Of a DNA stretch of 64,000 nt, positions 26,786 through 38,335 are shown piece by piece. Below the pieces are notes generated by a model. The model was not told the DNA's origin and did not search any database. It saw only the letters and a program-made list of their open reading frames with translations. Position 1 is the first letter of the stretch, and each line of letters starts with the position of its first letter. The translations under genes were made by a program, and so were the position numbers. The DNA is from Piscicola geometra (taxonomy: Eukaryota > Annelida > Clitellata > Hirudinida > Piscicolidae), in contig OX030956.1 of assembly GCA_943735955.1 (NCBI GenBank), positions 9,042,445-9,106,444 of the forward strand. Direction: 5' to 3'.

Positions 26786-26884
26786 TATACTATAACCGTT
26801 ATAGGTTGCTTGGGTTCATTTATTAAATAAATTTTATTTAAATAGAAATTGAAACATTTGAAATAACTTTGCAAGCAAAGCTTC

Positions 26885-27069
26885 AGGCACTTACTAGCTT
26901 GTTCTTTATTCTTTTTTAAGCGAAACAAAGTTGTTTTGGGGACCTTGAATAATTTAGCCGCCTTCAAGTATCCCATCTTCTTCTTACGGACAGCATCTAT
27001 AGCCTCCACCATCGCCGCCTTACTCCAAAGCTTCCGCATAGAATTATCGTGTTTTTTTGCTCCCGGCAT
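26885..27069 (-). CDS. Second pogo/Psq-type exon, truncated paralogue
   Basis: From the ATG at 27069 it reads MPGAKKHDNSMRKLWSKAAM, DAVRKKKMGYLKAAKLFK and VPKTTLFRLKKNKEQ, about 75 percent identical to the start of the gene at 24440. After KEQ comes GCTA then gtaagtgcc, a good splice donor near 26895, where homology ends. No downstream exon was found, so it is an exon-1 duplicate or a truncated copy. Confidence 0.75.
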
Positions 27070-27698
27070 AATTATCTAAAAAAAGTTTATGAAACTAATC
27101 ATAAGTTGTTAGTAACAAGGTAAAATTATAAACACGATTATATAATCATATATTATAATGAAGGCCCTTGCTACTGGTCCAGGACTCATGTGTGTAAAAG
27201 TAATCTATTTTACCAATGAATTTATCCTTCATTTATATTTTTTTCACTTTTATTGGTTATGTTTTATAAGTTATAATTATGAATATAATTAAAAAACCGT
27301 TTTTAAAATCTATTTCGGTTTGCATTCTACTCATCTTAAAATTAAAAATTATAATGTACGATAAAGTGGCACTACTATATATAGATACGTAGTGAAAACT
27401 TGTAGATGGCAAATGCGAACTTCTTCAGCATATGTTAAATAGTATAATTATTCCTAATAAATAAAAATTTGAATGCTGTTTAAAATTTATTTAAAATATT
27501 AAAAATATTTTTCCATATTTAAAATTTTTGAAAACTATTTATAAAATATATAATAATTTTTTACTTTTTTAGCGCTTTTTCATCTATGAAATTGTCTTCC
27601 AATTATTTTTTCTCTTGCGATTTATTAACTAATTGTTAGCTATTTTGTACAATTACTTGTTTAAAAAAAATATAATACTATATTAATAAAAACTCATA

Positions 27699-27758
27699 AT
27701 GCCTGGTCAATGTGCGGTTCCAGGCTGCAGTAATGACAAAAAACAGATTTTTTCACAG
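27699..27758 (+). CDS. First exon of a THAP-domain protein
   Basis: MPGQCAVPGCSNDKKQIFSQ carries the CxxxxC start of a THAP C2CH zinc finger right after the ATG. It ends at CAG followed by gtatttc. Further exons were not found before the hAT element at 28027. THAP fingers occur in P-element-type transposases and in derived host DNA-binding proteins. Confidence 0.6.
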
Positions 27759-28026
27759 GTATTTCATTAGCTATAAAATACAACAATGCTTGTATCATTG
27801 TCTAAGTAGTTTTTAATTTTTTTTTTAAACTTATTGAATATTAAGTTATGCCACAATTTCACCCAATCAATCAATTAATCTATTACATAAATTTTTCCTC
27901 ACATATTTATAAATTCAAACATTATAATTAGCTACTAATTATAAGTATAATTGAGCTTTTTACAATTTAAATTTAAAGATTTCCAAAAGACTCAATGAAG
28001 GACGAATGAAAGTTGGTCATATTCAG

Positions 28027-29618
28027 TAGAGGTCGGACCGGGTACCCGATCTGACCGGGTACCCGCGGGTACCCGCGGGACTCCCGCGGGAACGGGAATG
28101 AAAATTAATTTCGGGACGGGAAAAGTCGGGAACCGGGAATAGGTTTTCGGGACGGGAACGGGAACAGGAATCAACATTCAAATCGGGAACGGGAAAAGAC
28201 GGGAACGGGAATCAAATTTTTAATCGGGAACGGGAAAAACGGGAATAACAGTTATTGGGATTGGATTCTTTAACAATGATTTTTCAGCAAACTTCCAAGT
28301 ATGGAAATCTTTATTTCATCGATACTCCGTACTTAAAATAAGTATTGAATGCAATGGAAACGTATAACGAAGCCACCATTGCCAATATCAAAATCTCCAA
28401 CACTACATTTGAAGTTGTTATGATGAGTCCAAAGATTAGGGAGATTAGAACAAATGGGTGATGATGAAAACTTTTCAGATGAAATCAAAATGGTCAGTTA
28501 TATAATTTTAATTTTATAAATTAATACTTTGAATTTGAATGATTAATTTCCAAATGATTGCTCAGTTGATCATTTCGACAAAAGAAAAGATGCCATTGAT
28601 CTTATTCATATGACAGCATGTCTGTTGCATCTCCAGTATGAAAGAATAATAGGAAAAAAGTTTGGGATAGAAAAGAAATAAATACCAAGACTTTCATTAG
28701 GGAAATTTAATTCTATTTTGTACAGCCAGACCAAGCTGCAGTGCCTTTGAGAAAAAAATAAATGATGGTTATTTAGACCTATTATGTTTGTTTTTATAAT
28801 GTAAAAATTATAATAAAATTATTATACTATCAAATTATACGAAGGATTTTATATTTGAAGTTGTGGAGAATAAGAATGTTGTTAAAAAACATATTTCTAA
28901 CATTATTGAAAAATTAGTAATAATGAACAAAGAAAAAAATTCAGAAGAGGATGAATTGAACAAATATTCACAATTACGTCCCAAAAAAAATTGAAAACTA
29001 TAAAGATGTTTTATTTTATTGGAGTAAAATGAGCAATTTTAAAATAGTACAAGAAGTAGCCAAAATTTTGTTTAGTATATCTGCATGTTATATTCGCTGT
29101 GAACAGAATTTTTCAATATGTAGTTGTTTAACTTCAGACCCTAAATCATCTCATTTGAAAGCTGAAACTCTTAACGGTTTAACCCGTGTGAAAAGCAATA
29201 AAGACTTGATTGAATTACTCAAAAACAATACTTTCATTTCAATAAATATTGAAATTTAAATCGTGTTTTTTTATTTCATTAAAAAAAATATTCTCTGATT
29301 TTCAAATAATAAATTTTAAGAAATTTTAGAACTAGCAAGTTTGGGACCAGTGAAAACGGCAGCGAAAATGAATAAAAAAACAAAAAGCTTTCGGGAACGG
29401 GTCGGGACGGGAAAAAAAATTTCGGGAACGGGACGGGACGGGAATCAAAATTCTGATGTCCCATCGGGAACGGGACGGGACGGGAAAAAAAAATTCGGGA
29501 ACGGGACGGGACGGGAATCCAAATTCTGATGTCCCATCGGGAACGGGACGGGACGGGAAAACAAATTTCGGGAACGGGACGGGACCGGGAATGAAAAATC
29601 GTCCATGTCCGACCTCTA
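28027..29618 (+). mobile_element. hAT element, complete ends with 8-bp TSD
   Basis: The termini TAGAGGTCGGAC (28027) and GTCCGACCTCTA (to 29618) are perfect 12-bp inverted repeats, flanked by ATATTCAG on both sides (28019-28026 and 29619-29626). Dense CGGGAACGGGACGGGAA-type repeats fill both subterminal regions (28070-28250, 29390-29590). The only coding remnant is 29029-29259, with the hAT C-terminal dimerisation region (EVAKILFSISACYIRCEQNF, LTSDPKSSHLKAETLNGLTR). The catalytic part is missing, so the copy is non-autonomous. Confidence 0.92.
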
Positions 29619-30059
29619 ATATTCAGAAATAAGGAAAAGATTTTAAAAGACCATGAATGAGTCTGCAGTAGGCATTTCTCTTTAAAAATTTATGAACCAT
29701 ATTCCATGTATAAATTTAAATTATTTTATTCTTTTTATTAATAATTTATATATATTTGATTGATCTTTTATCAATGTCCAGCTTTTTAATAAAAATACAT
29801 AGTTGTTTCCATACAAAAACATTTTATTGAATAAAATAAAACATGAAAGATATAGTCTGTATAAATTTTATTTAAAACATAATGATAAACATGAAAAAGT
29901 AACTAATGAAACTAAGTCCTTCCTAGTTCCCAACAAGAGAGGCTCTTGGAGGGCTTCATCAACTAAGATTGAATATCTTAGAATAACTATTTAAAAAATC
30001 TCTGGTCGCAGTCTTTTGAAGTTCGGCAGTGTATTGTTGTTGTTCAAAGCTGGAAACGA

Positions 30060-31930
30060 TTGACAGAGACTGAGATGGGTAAACGGATAAAAGATTTTCC
30101 GGATAAAAAGTCCTCGGATAAAAAGTCCTCGGATAAAAAGTCTTCGGATAAAAAGTCCTCGGATAAAAAGTCCTCGGATAAAAAGTCCTCCGGATAAAAA
30201 GTCCTCCGGATAAAAAGCCCTCCGGATAAAAATCTTCAAAAAATTACTTTTCAAGAAAAAAAACGTGATTAATACGTGATCCTTGAAACTTTAAGAATAA
30301 AATTTAATACTTTTATCCAATGTTTGCTATATTTTTTCGTTCAATCTCGAAATAGCATTTGAATAAATTTGACTTGGTTGTGTTTGTTTCTTATTTTTAG
30401 CTTTTGTTAGAAATATCAAATAGAAGACATGAAACTTTCAGAGTTTTATGAGAAATGTGGTTAGAGCTCCCGGGAGGGAAAGAATAATCGGGAATAAGTG
30501 CTTTTTATATAATTTTACTAATTTTAATGAAAGTAAATAATTGTTAGAAATATTTTAAATTAACAAATACTGAGGAGAGACTAATTAATTAATAAATATC
30601 AAATAGAAGACATGAAACTTTCGGAGTTGTATGTGAAGGTAAACGGATAAAAGGTCCTCCGGATAAAAAGTCCTCGGATAAAAAGTCTTCCGGATAAAAA
30701 GTCCTCCGGATAAAAAGTCCTCCGGATAAAAAGTCCTCCGGATAAAAAGTCCTCCGGATAAAAAGTCCTCCAGATAAAAAGTCCTCCGGATTAAAAGTTT
30801 TCCGAATAAAAAGTCTTCAGGATAAAAATTTTCAAAAATTACTTTTCAAGGAAAAATACGTGATTAAAACGTGATCCATGAAACTTTAAGAATAAAATTT
30901 AATACTTTTATCTAATGTTTGCTATATTTTTTTCGTTCAATCTCGAAATAGCATTTGAATAAATTTGACTTGGTTGTGTTTGTTTCTTATTTTTAGCTTA
31001 TGTTAGAAATATCAAATAGAAGACATGAAACTTTCAGAGTTTTATGAGAAATGTGGTTAGAGCTCCCAGGAGGGAAAGAATAATCGGGAATAAGTGCTTT
31101 TTATATAATTTTACTAATTTTAATGAAAGTAAATAATTGTTAGAAATATTTTAAATTAACAAATACTGAGGAGAGACTAATTAATTAATAAATATCAAAT
31201 AGAAGACATGAAACTTTCGGAGTTGTATGTGAAGGTAAACGGATAAAAGGTCCTCCGGATAAAAAGTCCTCGGATAAAAAGTCTTCCGGATAAAAAGTCC
31301 TCCGGATAAAAAGTCCTCCGGATAAAAAGTCCTCCGGATAAAAAGTCCTCCGGATAAAAAGTCCTCCAGATAAAAAGTCCTCCGGATTAAAAGTTTTCCG
31401 AATAAAAAGTCTTCAGGATAAAAATTTTCAAAAATTACTTTTCAAGGAAAAATACGTGATTAATACGTGATCCATGAAACTTTAAGAATAAAATTTAATA
31501 CTTTTATCTAATGTTTGCTATATTTTTTTCGTTCAATCTCGAAATAGCATTTGAATAAATTTGACTTGGTTGTGTTTGTTTCTTATTTTTAGCTTATGTT
31601 AGAAATATCAAATAGAAGACATGAAACTTTCAGAGTTTTATGAGAAATGTGGTTAGAGCTCCCAGGAGGGAAAGAATAATCGGGAATAAGTGCTTTTTAT
31701 ATAATTTTACTAATTTTAATGAAAGTAAATAATTGTTAGAAATATTTTTAATTAACAAATACTGAGGAGAGACTAATTAATTAATTAATATCAAATAGAA
31801 GACATGAAACTTTCGGAGTTGTATGTGAAATGTGGTTCTAGGATAAAAAGTCTTCTGGATAAAAAGTCCTCGGATAAAAAGTCCTCGGATAAAAAGTCCT
31901 CGGATAAAAAGTTCTCGGATAAAAAGTCCT
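30060..31930. repeat. Tandem 582-bp units carrying GGATAAAAAGTCCTCC arrays
   Basis: At least two near-identical 582-bp units (30640-31221 and 31222-31803) plus partial units before (from 30072) and after (31804-31930). Each unit starts with AACGGATAAAAGGTCCTCCG and 8-12 copies of a 15-16-bp GGATAAAAAGTCCTCC motif, followed by a unique section with TACGTGATTAATACGTGATC. It ends with ATGAAACTTTCGGAGTTGTA. The same unique section and motif flank the LINE at 6738-7890. Confidence 0.92.
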
Positions 31931-31932
31931 CC

Positions 31933-33440
31933 GGATTGTTCTGGATTTGGTTAACTTATCTTTGTCTACATCTAAATTTCCGTCTGCCCTCAAATCATCA
32001 TTTATTATTCCTACAATTAAGAAGCCTTCTCTTGATCCTGCATCCTTATCCAGTTATAGACCTGTATCTAACCTTTCCTTTTTTTCTAAGGTCCTTGAAA
32101 AAGTTATTTCTCAACAATTAATCTTCTATCTAGAAAAAAACTCACTTCTTCCTTCCTCTCAATCTGGTTTCAGAATTGGCCACTCCACTGAAACTGCTTT
32201 ACTTAAACTCTATAATGACCTTATTTTAACTTCTGATTCTAATGCCTCTTCTCTTCTTTTATGCCTTGACTTTTCAGCTGCTTTTGATACTGTCGACCAT
32301 ACTCTTTTATTAAAGGTTTTAGATTCTTCCTTTAATATTTCTGGTTCCTCTCTTATCTGGCTTAAATCCTATCTTTCTGAGCGAACTTCCTATGTATCAA
32401 TTGAATCTTCTCGTTCTTCTGTTTCTGTTCCACAGTGCTCAATCCTTGGTCCCTTACTTTTTATTCTTTATACCTCGGAACTACCTAATATTATTAAATC
32501 ATCTTCTTTAAACAGTCAAATTTATGCTGATGACTACTATATTTATACATCTTTCACTGACTTCTCTTGACCTCACTGTTAATAAAATAACTCTCTGTCT
32601 TCAATCTATAATCTCTTGGGCTTCTTCTATGTTTCTCAAACTTAATCCTGACAAATTTGAACTCATATATTTCAATAAAAAATCAAAGTCTTTACTATCT
32701 CTTCCTTCTTTAGTTTTGCCTCCCCCCTCTTCACTCTCTCTAAACCCTTCCTCTTCCATTCGTAGCCTTGGTTTTATTTTTGATTCTAACTTGTCTTTAG
32801 CTCCTCAAATTCTATCTGTCTCTAAATCTTGCTACTTCCACATTCGTCGTATTAAACAGCTTCTTCCTTTTCTCGATGATCCTACCTTGCAACTTCTTGT
32901 ATGTTCTCTAGTTCTCTCCAGAATTGATTATTGCAACTCTCTTTACTATGGTCTCCCTGATACTACTTTAGCTCCTCTAAATAAAACCTTTAATTGTGCT
33001 GCTCGTCTTGTTGCTCGTGCTCCTAAGTTTTCTCACATTTCTCCTTATCTTCGTTTGTTACATTGGTTACATTTGAGATCTAGAGTGACTTTTAAAATAT
33101 TTTTTAATATGTTTACAATTCATAACTGTAATGCTCCAATTTACCTTAAAAATCTAATTAAACAACCCCCTAAATCTGGTCTAAGATCATCTACCTTTAA
33201 TCGTTCTTTTCGTTTTCCAGTTAAACACTCTTTTGCTAAACGTTCTTTTTCTTACTGTGGTCCTCTTTTATGGAATTCTTTACCTTCTTCTTTAACTTCA
33301 ACTAAGTCACTCATAACTTTCCGTCGAGGCCTGAAGACGTACTTGTTTGGGACGTGATAGCTGAGCGCTTTTGTTCGCTTAGTAAAGGGCGCTATATAAA
33401 TTATTAGTGATTGATTGATTATTAGTGATTGATTAGCATA
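31933..33440 (+). mobile_element. CR1/L2-like LINE, 5'-truncated, frameshifted
   Basis: The reverse transcriptase starts in mid-ORF (LVNLSLSTSKFPSALKSSFI) and contains SYRPVSNLSFFSKVLEKVIS, QSGFRIGHSTETALLKLYND, CLDFSAAFDTVDHTLL and SILGPLLFILYTSELP. The active-site box reads YADDYYIY. After a frameshift near 32560 the ORF continues at 32524-33357 (WASSMFLKLNPDKFELIYFN, LVLSRIDYCNSLYYGLPDTT). The motif normally PQGS is PQCS here. The 3' end is an AGCGCT hairpin and (TGAT)n tail. This copy is dead. Confidence 0.92.
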
Positions 33441-34051
33441 AGTCGATTGGGGATGCTATATCACAGTATAAAATTATTTCTCGTTTTTTAAATTTTTATT
33501 TGTTTATTTTATTTAAAGAAAGGGAAAAAAATTTAAAACGCAAAATTATTAATTCATGTTAGTCAAAAAGTTCATTCATTAAAATTCATTCATATTCTCA
33601 CTAGTATTAATGTTTTAGGCGTTTTTGATTCCAGGCGTTAAGAAAATTTGCGGTTGTGATGTTTGGGCGCTGTGATAGTTGGGCGTTTTGGATGGTTTGA
33701 CGTTGTGAATATTAGGCGTTGGGATGGTTGGGCGTTGTGAATCGATCCCGAATTATAAATCCTGGTTTTAGAAATATATTTATCACAATTTGTGAGACAC
33801 TCTTCTGTATTATGACTTTTCAATTGAAAATTGTATAAATAAAATAAAATATTAAATATATAAAAAAACTAATGATTGGCGAATTGGGATTACATTTTAT
33901 TCGAAAATTATTTTTTTGAAATTAAAATATTAAGTTAAACAAAAAAACTAAATATTGGAAAATATGCATTAACTTTTTATTTATATTTTTAAAACATCTC
34001 TTAACTACATTTACTTTTAGATAAGTTTACTTGGGTTCCAAAAACAATAAA
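33441..34051. other. AT-rich region upstream of EMG1
   Basis: It contains several GGGCGTTGTGAATATTAGGC-like repeats (TTGGGCGTT/GTGATG) at 33620-33740, a short array with no coding content. The EMG1 promoter must lie in the last few hundred bases, but no core element stands out. Confidence 0.4.
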
Positions 34052-35353
34052 ATGAGTGATAATGAAGAACCACTACAAAAGAAGAAAAAGGGGATTGACC
34101 GGCGAGTAATCGTTGTTCTGGAGAAGGCTCCTCTGGAAACAGTCAAGGTGTTGATTCTTTAATGTATTTTTGAAATTCAGTACCATACTAATATGCTTGT
34201 ATTTGTGAGATCTGTACCAGATAAATCATTTGGAAGAATTGCAAAAATTTTCTCAGCTATTATTCTCTGGAAATGAAAAATCCAAGTTGATTAATAAGCA
34301 CAACATGCTTTTTTTCATATTTCAATCTGATTAACCCACACCCTTCACTACTATGCTAACCATAGTCCCTTGATGTCTATCAACCATAGGTGGGTAAAGA
34401 CTACCAATTGTTAGATGGCGATCGGCATCGACATCTTTCCAAAAAGTTCAAGAAGGACATGTCTGTCTACCGTCCTGATATTACTCACCAGGTGTGTGTG
34501 TATTTATGTTTGTTTGCGTATGTGTGTGTATATGCATGTATGTATGTGTTTGGGCATACTAACTTCCAGTCTACATTAGACAACAGTTTGTTTTTACATG
34601 TCTGTGTAAATAAGCTGCACACACACAGAGCTTACTGATGCTGCTGGACAGTCCGCTGAACAGAGAGGGTCTCTTACAGGTGTACATCCACACGCACAAC
34701 AACATCCTCATTGAGGTCAACCCTCAGACCCGTATCCCTCGAACCTACGACCGCTTCTGTGGCCTCATAGGTCTTTCCATTTATTCCATTTTATTCTTTT
34801 TGTTGTTTTATTCTATTTTGTTGTGTAGGGTTTATGAGGACTATGTTGTGTGCTACAGGAGTTGGCATGGCAACTTTTCGGAATCTTTGCTGCCTCCCAC
34901 AGTGCAACTGCTGAAGGATTACAGCATCCAGGCAGCAGGGGGCGGAGTCAAGTTGTTGCGGGTGATCAAGAACCCTCTGGTGGACCACTTGCCAGCAGGC
35001 TGCCTCAAGTTCAGCACTTCTTTCGCCGCTGACGATGTCGTCAATCCCGCAGACCTCGCCCCCTCCGACGACCTGCCTCTGCTCTTTGTTATTGGAGCAT
35101 TCGCCAAAGGATCGGTGCGTGCTGATTACTAAAGAAAGAATTTATGGTGTCTCAGGCATGCATGATGCATTGTTTGCCTTACTAGAATTTGTTAGTTAAT
35201 GCCTGATTTCAAGTTATAGTATGATGGCTTGCACTGCAGGTGGAGGTTGACTACACGGAAAAGTCGGTCTCATTCAGCAGGTACCCCCTCTCTGCAGCCC
35301 TCACCTGCTCCAAGCTCTGCAACGCCTTTGAACAAAAGTGGAACATTCTCTGA
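34052..35353 (+). CDS. EMG1: EMG1/NEP1 rRNA pseudouridine N1-methyltransferase
   Basis: EMG1 is a SPOUT-class methyltransferase. It N1-methylates a conserved pseudouridine in helix 35 of 18S rRNA and is needed for 40S subunit assembly in the nucleolus. Five exons, 34052-34147, 34390-34491, 34629-34770, 34903-35114 and 35240-35353, join in frame to 666 nt (221 aa). Exon 1 gives a basic start (KKKKGIDRRVIVVLEKAPLE). Exon 2 gives VGKDYQLLDGDRHRHL ending PDITHQ. Exon 3 gives LLDSPLNREGLLQVYIHTHN and NPQTRIPRTYDRFCGL. Exon 4 gives LLRVIKNPLVDHLPAGCLKF. Exon 5 gives the C-terminal knot YPLSAALTCSKLCNAFEQKW and TGA. The length is close to the usual 240 aa; only the poorly conserved N-terminus is short. 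The gene is complete. Confidence 0.96.
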
Positions 35354-35780
35354 TCGTCATCATTATCATCATCATTGTCATAATCATCATCGTGGTTATC
35401 TCATGGTTTTCATTCAAACCAATCTTCACTCTGCTTATAAAACTTTCAGATTTTAATGTTTTAATTAAAAAATAAAATATTTTTTTAATCTGGCATAACG
35501 ATAAGCACAGCGACCTTGTGAAGTTGAATGAATAAAGGGTTGAAACCCATTGTATTTGTACAAGGATGTGTTGTGGAAGTCGGACTTCCCAAATGAGATC
35601 AAGCAATGGATTTCAACAATCCTTCATCTATTTCATATCGAAATTCCTGATGACTCATTTCAAGAAATTTTCCAAGCTGTAACCACAGAAATATTGATTG
35701 CTTTCGTGAAAAGATTTCACCACCATTTATTGCATTTAATTCTTGTTCTATATGGCTAAAGCAATTGATCATGCAGATTA
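35354..35780. other. EMG1 3' flank
   Basis: AATAAA at 35472 and 35532 could serve as polyadenylation signals. The remainder is AT-rich with a short (ATC)n stretch at 35357-35395. No further gene was seen. Confidence 0.4.
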
Positions 35781-35789
35781 ACTCCTCCA

Positions 35790-37700
35790 TCATCATCTCC
35801 TGGTTTTTGTTAAACAGGCCAACTTTTCCTCTCCCGAGAGTGGGGCCTGTCTGAAAAGTCTCAATCTCTCTCTCCACTCCTTTCTGTCAGGGGCATCAGA
35901 GCTGCAAGCCCCCAGGTATTTGAGGTCTTTCTGCACTATCTCTTCCCACGTCTTCTTTGACCTGCCTGGTCATTTCGTTCCAGAAACCTCCATTCCTCTA
36001 ACCTAGTTGATCCATCCACCATCACGTTCCACATGCCCAAACCATCTCATTCTTCTCGTTTGCAGTACACTGAGTACAGCACCAATATCCTGGATTCCCA
36101 TCATTTTTTGGAGCTCACCTGAACGTATGAGATTTTTTGATTTGATGTTGCACATCCAACGGATCATGGCCCGGTCGTTGCGTTGAAGGCGGTTGATTGT
36201 TTCTGTGATGACAGCCCAAGTCTCAGAGGCATGTATCATTGTACTCCTCACACATGAGGTGTACACACGACTTCTGGTTGGAAGTGGAAGGTGTCTGTTT
36301 GTCAGTAGAGGAAGAAGTTGACGAAATTTTCCCCACGCTCACTTGCATCGGGTTATGGCAGCATCTTTACAGCCTCCACCAGCAGACAGCATATCACCTA
36401 AGTAGCAGAATTCAGGAACGACTTCAAGTTTGTCTTCATCAACAAGAACTTCCACAATTGGTCTTCCGTCTATCGGTCGAGCTGTGCCTTGACAGCGGGC
36501 ACACTTGTAATTTGGGTTTAAGCGGAGGGAGCCTTTAATGCCTGAGCATCTCTTGTGCACCCAGGATGAGCATCCGCTGCATAGAATTGAGTTTTTGCCC
36601 GTTCCTTTAAGGCAGACTGCACATGGGTACTTTCCCGATTTCTTGGTCAGCTCTAGATTCGCACCAGATACTTAAACTTGCGTTTTCCCCATATTAACTT
36701 TTAAGCTCTTTTTCTCCATTCCATTCTTCCATATATTGACCTAAACAAGCAGCTCGTCCAGTGATTCAGCTATGGCTACAAAATCATCTGCGAACAACAG
36801 CTCCCATGGACATCCAGTGCGAAACTCTATAGATAACGCTTCTAGCACGATGATGAATAATAGAGGGCTTAGGACCGAACCTTGATGCACCCCGACACCC
36901 ACTTTGAACTCGTCACTGAAAGCTTCACCAACCCTTACCTTACTTTTTACTTCCGAATACATAGACTGCACCACTCTCACCAGCCACTCCTCGATACCGA
37001 GTTTACGTAATGCCCACCATATCACCTTCCTCGGGACACTGTCAAAAGCCTTCTCAAGGTCGACGAAAGCTAAATAGGTATTTTTCCTGGACCTGACGGA
37101 TGATGAAGATGGCATCTGTTGTTCCGCGCCCTGACATAAAGCCGAACTGTATCTCGTCAATCTTCGCACGGATCCTGATCAGGTCTTCTATCACGCGCTC
37201 CAGTACTTTGAATCCTTCCTCTATCAGCTTCAAGCCCCTGTAGTTGTTCCTGTTGAGAGCATCTCCTTTCCCCTTGTAGAGGTTCACAATGAAACTCTTT
37301 TTCCATTCAGTGGGGATCTTCCCTTCTGAGATGATGCACTCAGCAAGGTCACGTATTAGGATGGCACCCTGTAGACCAGCAGACTTGAGCATCTCAGCAA
37401 CAATGCCGGACGGACCAACTGCCTTGCCATTACTCATCTTTGCAATGGCTTTCATGATCATATCTGTGGTGATCGGCACACTTGGTCCTTCAACTGGGTC
37501 TTCCACCGGCAGATCCTCAGGGCACCATGGGAACTCTAGGTTCAGCAGACGCTCATAGTGCTCCTTCCAGGCCTCTTTCTTTGAGTTTTCACTCAATGAC
37601 ATTTCGCCAGCATCATTTCTTACTGGCAGCTCTCCGATTATGTCTTGATTTTCTCGTCGCATCTGTTGAGCGAGACGAAAGATTTCTGCCAGCAGTATAG
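35790..37700 (-). mobile_element. RTE-like LINE with PHD-like finger, frameshifted
   Basis: This is the most complete RTE-like copy here. From 37662 downward: EEHYERLLNLEFPWCPED region, IISEGKIPTEWKKSFIVNLY, GFMSGRGTTDAIFIIRQVQE. After a frame change near 37090: LAFVDLEKAFDSVPRKVIWW, VGVHQGSVLSPLLFIIVLEA, LLFADDFVAIAESLDELL. At 36660-36340 the cysteine cluster (KRCSGIKGSLRLNPNYKCAR) is partly frameshifted. At 36266-36003 come MYTSCVRSTMIHASETWAVI and RRMRWFGHVERDGGW. The 3' end lies at 35790 with a GATGATG-rich tail. The endonuclease domain is absent. Confidence 0.92.
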
Positions 37701-37711
37701 TTTGCTCTCAT

Positions 37712-37770
37712 CCTTCAATCAATCAATCAAATAAATTTCTATTGGGTTCTTTCATCAAATTTAAGAACGC
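37712..37770 (-). mobile_element. CR1/L2-like LINE 3' tail remnant
   Basis: CAATCAATCAATCAAATAAA, TTTCTATTGGG and AAGAACGCTC are the reverse complement of the CR1/L2-like 3' end. It sits directly against the 5' boundary of the RTE-like LINE. Confidence 0.7.
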
Positions 37771-38184
37771 TCGGTTGAGATACGTTTTTTTCTTATTGAA
37801 AACTTTCATATGAAGTTTAAACATACCACTAGATTAACACATTCAAAGTTTGATTCACAGGTTACCAAATTAATATCGCTTCATCTTAAAAAAACAAACT
37901 GCCTTCAGAACAATAATGGTACTTTCGCATATCAGCATTGCTAAATTTCTATTTGTTCGGTAAGGGGCCATCCATAAAAGACGTCCACACAAAAGTGGAC
38001 AAGGGGAAGAGGGGGTTTAGGACAAAGTGGATATCCACATCGTAGTGTATTTTGAGTGCAGTTGTTTTGCATAAATTTACTGCAAAATACTTCTAGTTTA
38101 ATGACAAAAGAAATAAGATGCAAACCCAAACAATCTTTCACAAACAGTTTTTAAAGTTTTATTTGTCAAATACAATAAAATCTC

Positions 38185-38335
38185 ATTTTTACGTTGGCTA
38201 CATTTAGCCTGTTTCGACGAGTAAGTTTTTAATTTCACTATTAATAAGTTTTTATAATCATATTTATTCACAAAATAAAAATAAAAACAAAAAAAATTTT
38301 GCGACGAGTTTTTAGCCTGAATTAAGCCTGTTTCA
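38185..38335. repeat. AGCCTGTTTCGACGAGT module, left of the LINE
   Basis: GGCTACATTTAGCCTGTTTC and GACGAGTAAGTTTTTAATTT match 40090-40215 and, reversed, 22960-23125. The CR1/L2-like LINE lies between the two copies at 38.2 and 40.1 kb. Confidence 0.75.

Noticed and set aside
30060..31930. CRISPR-like array of regularly spaced short repeats
   Set aside because: Repeats are directly adjacent without unique spacers of constant length, and the setting is an intron-rich eukaryote.
34791..35107. Minus-strand and alternate-frame open reading frames across EMG1
   Set aside because: They are shadows of EMG1 exon 4, whose frame is fixed by homology and phase.
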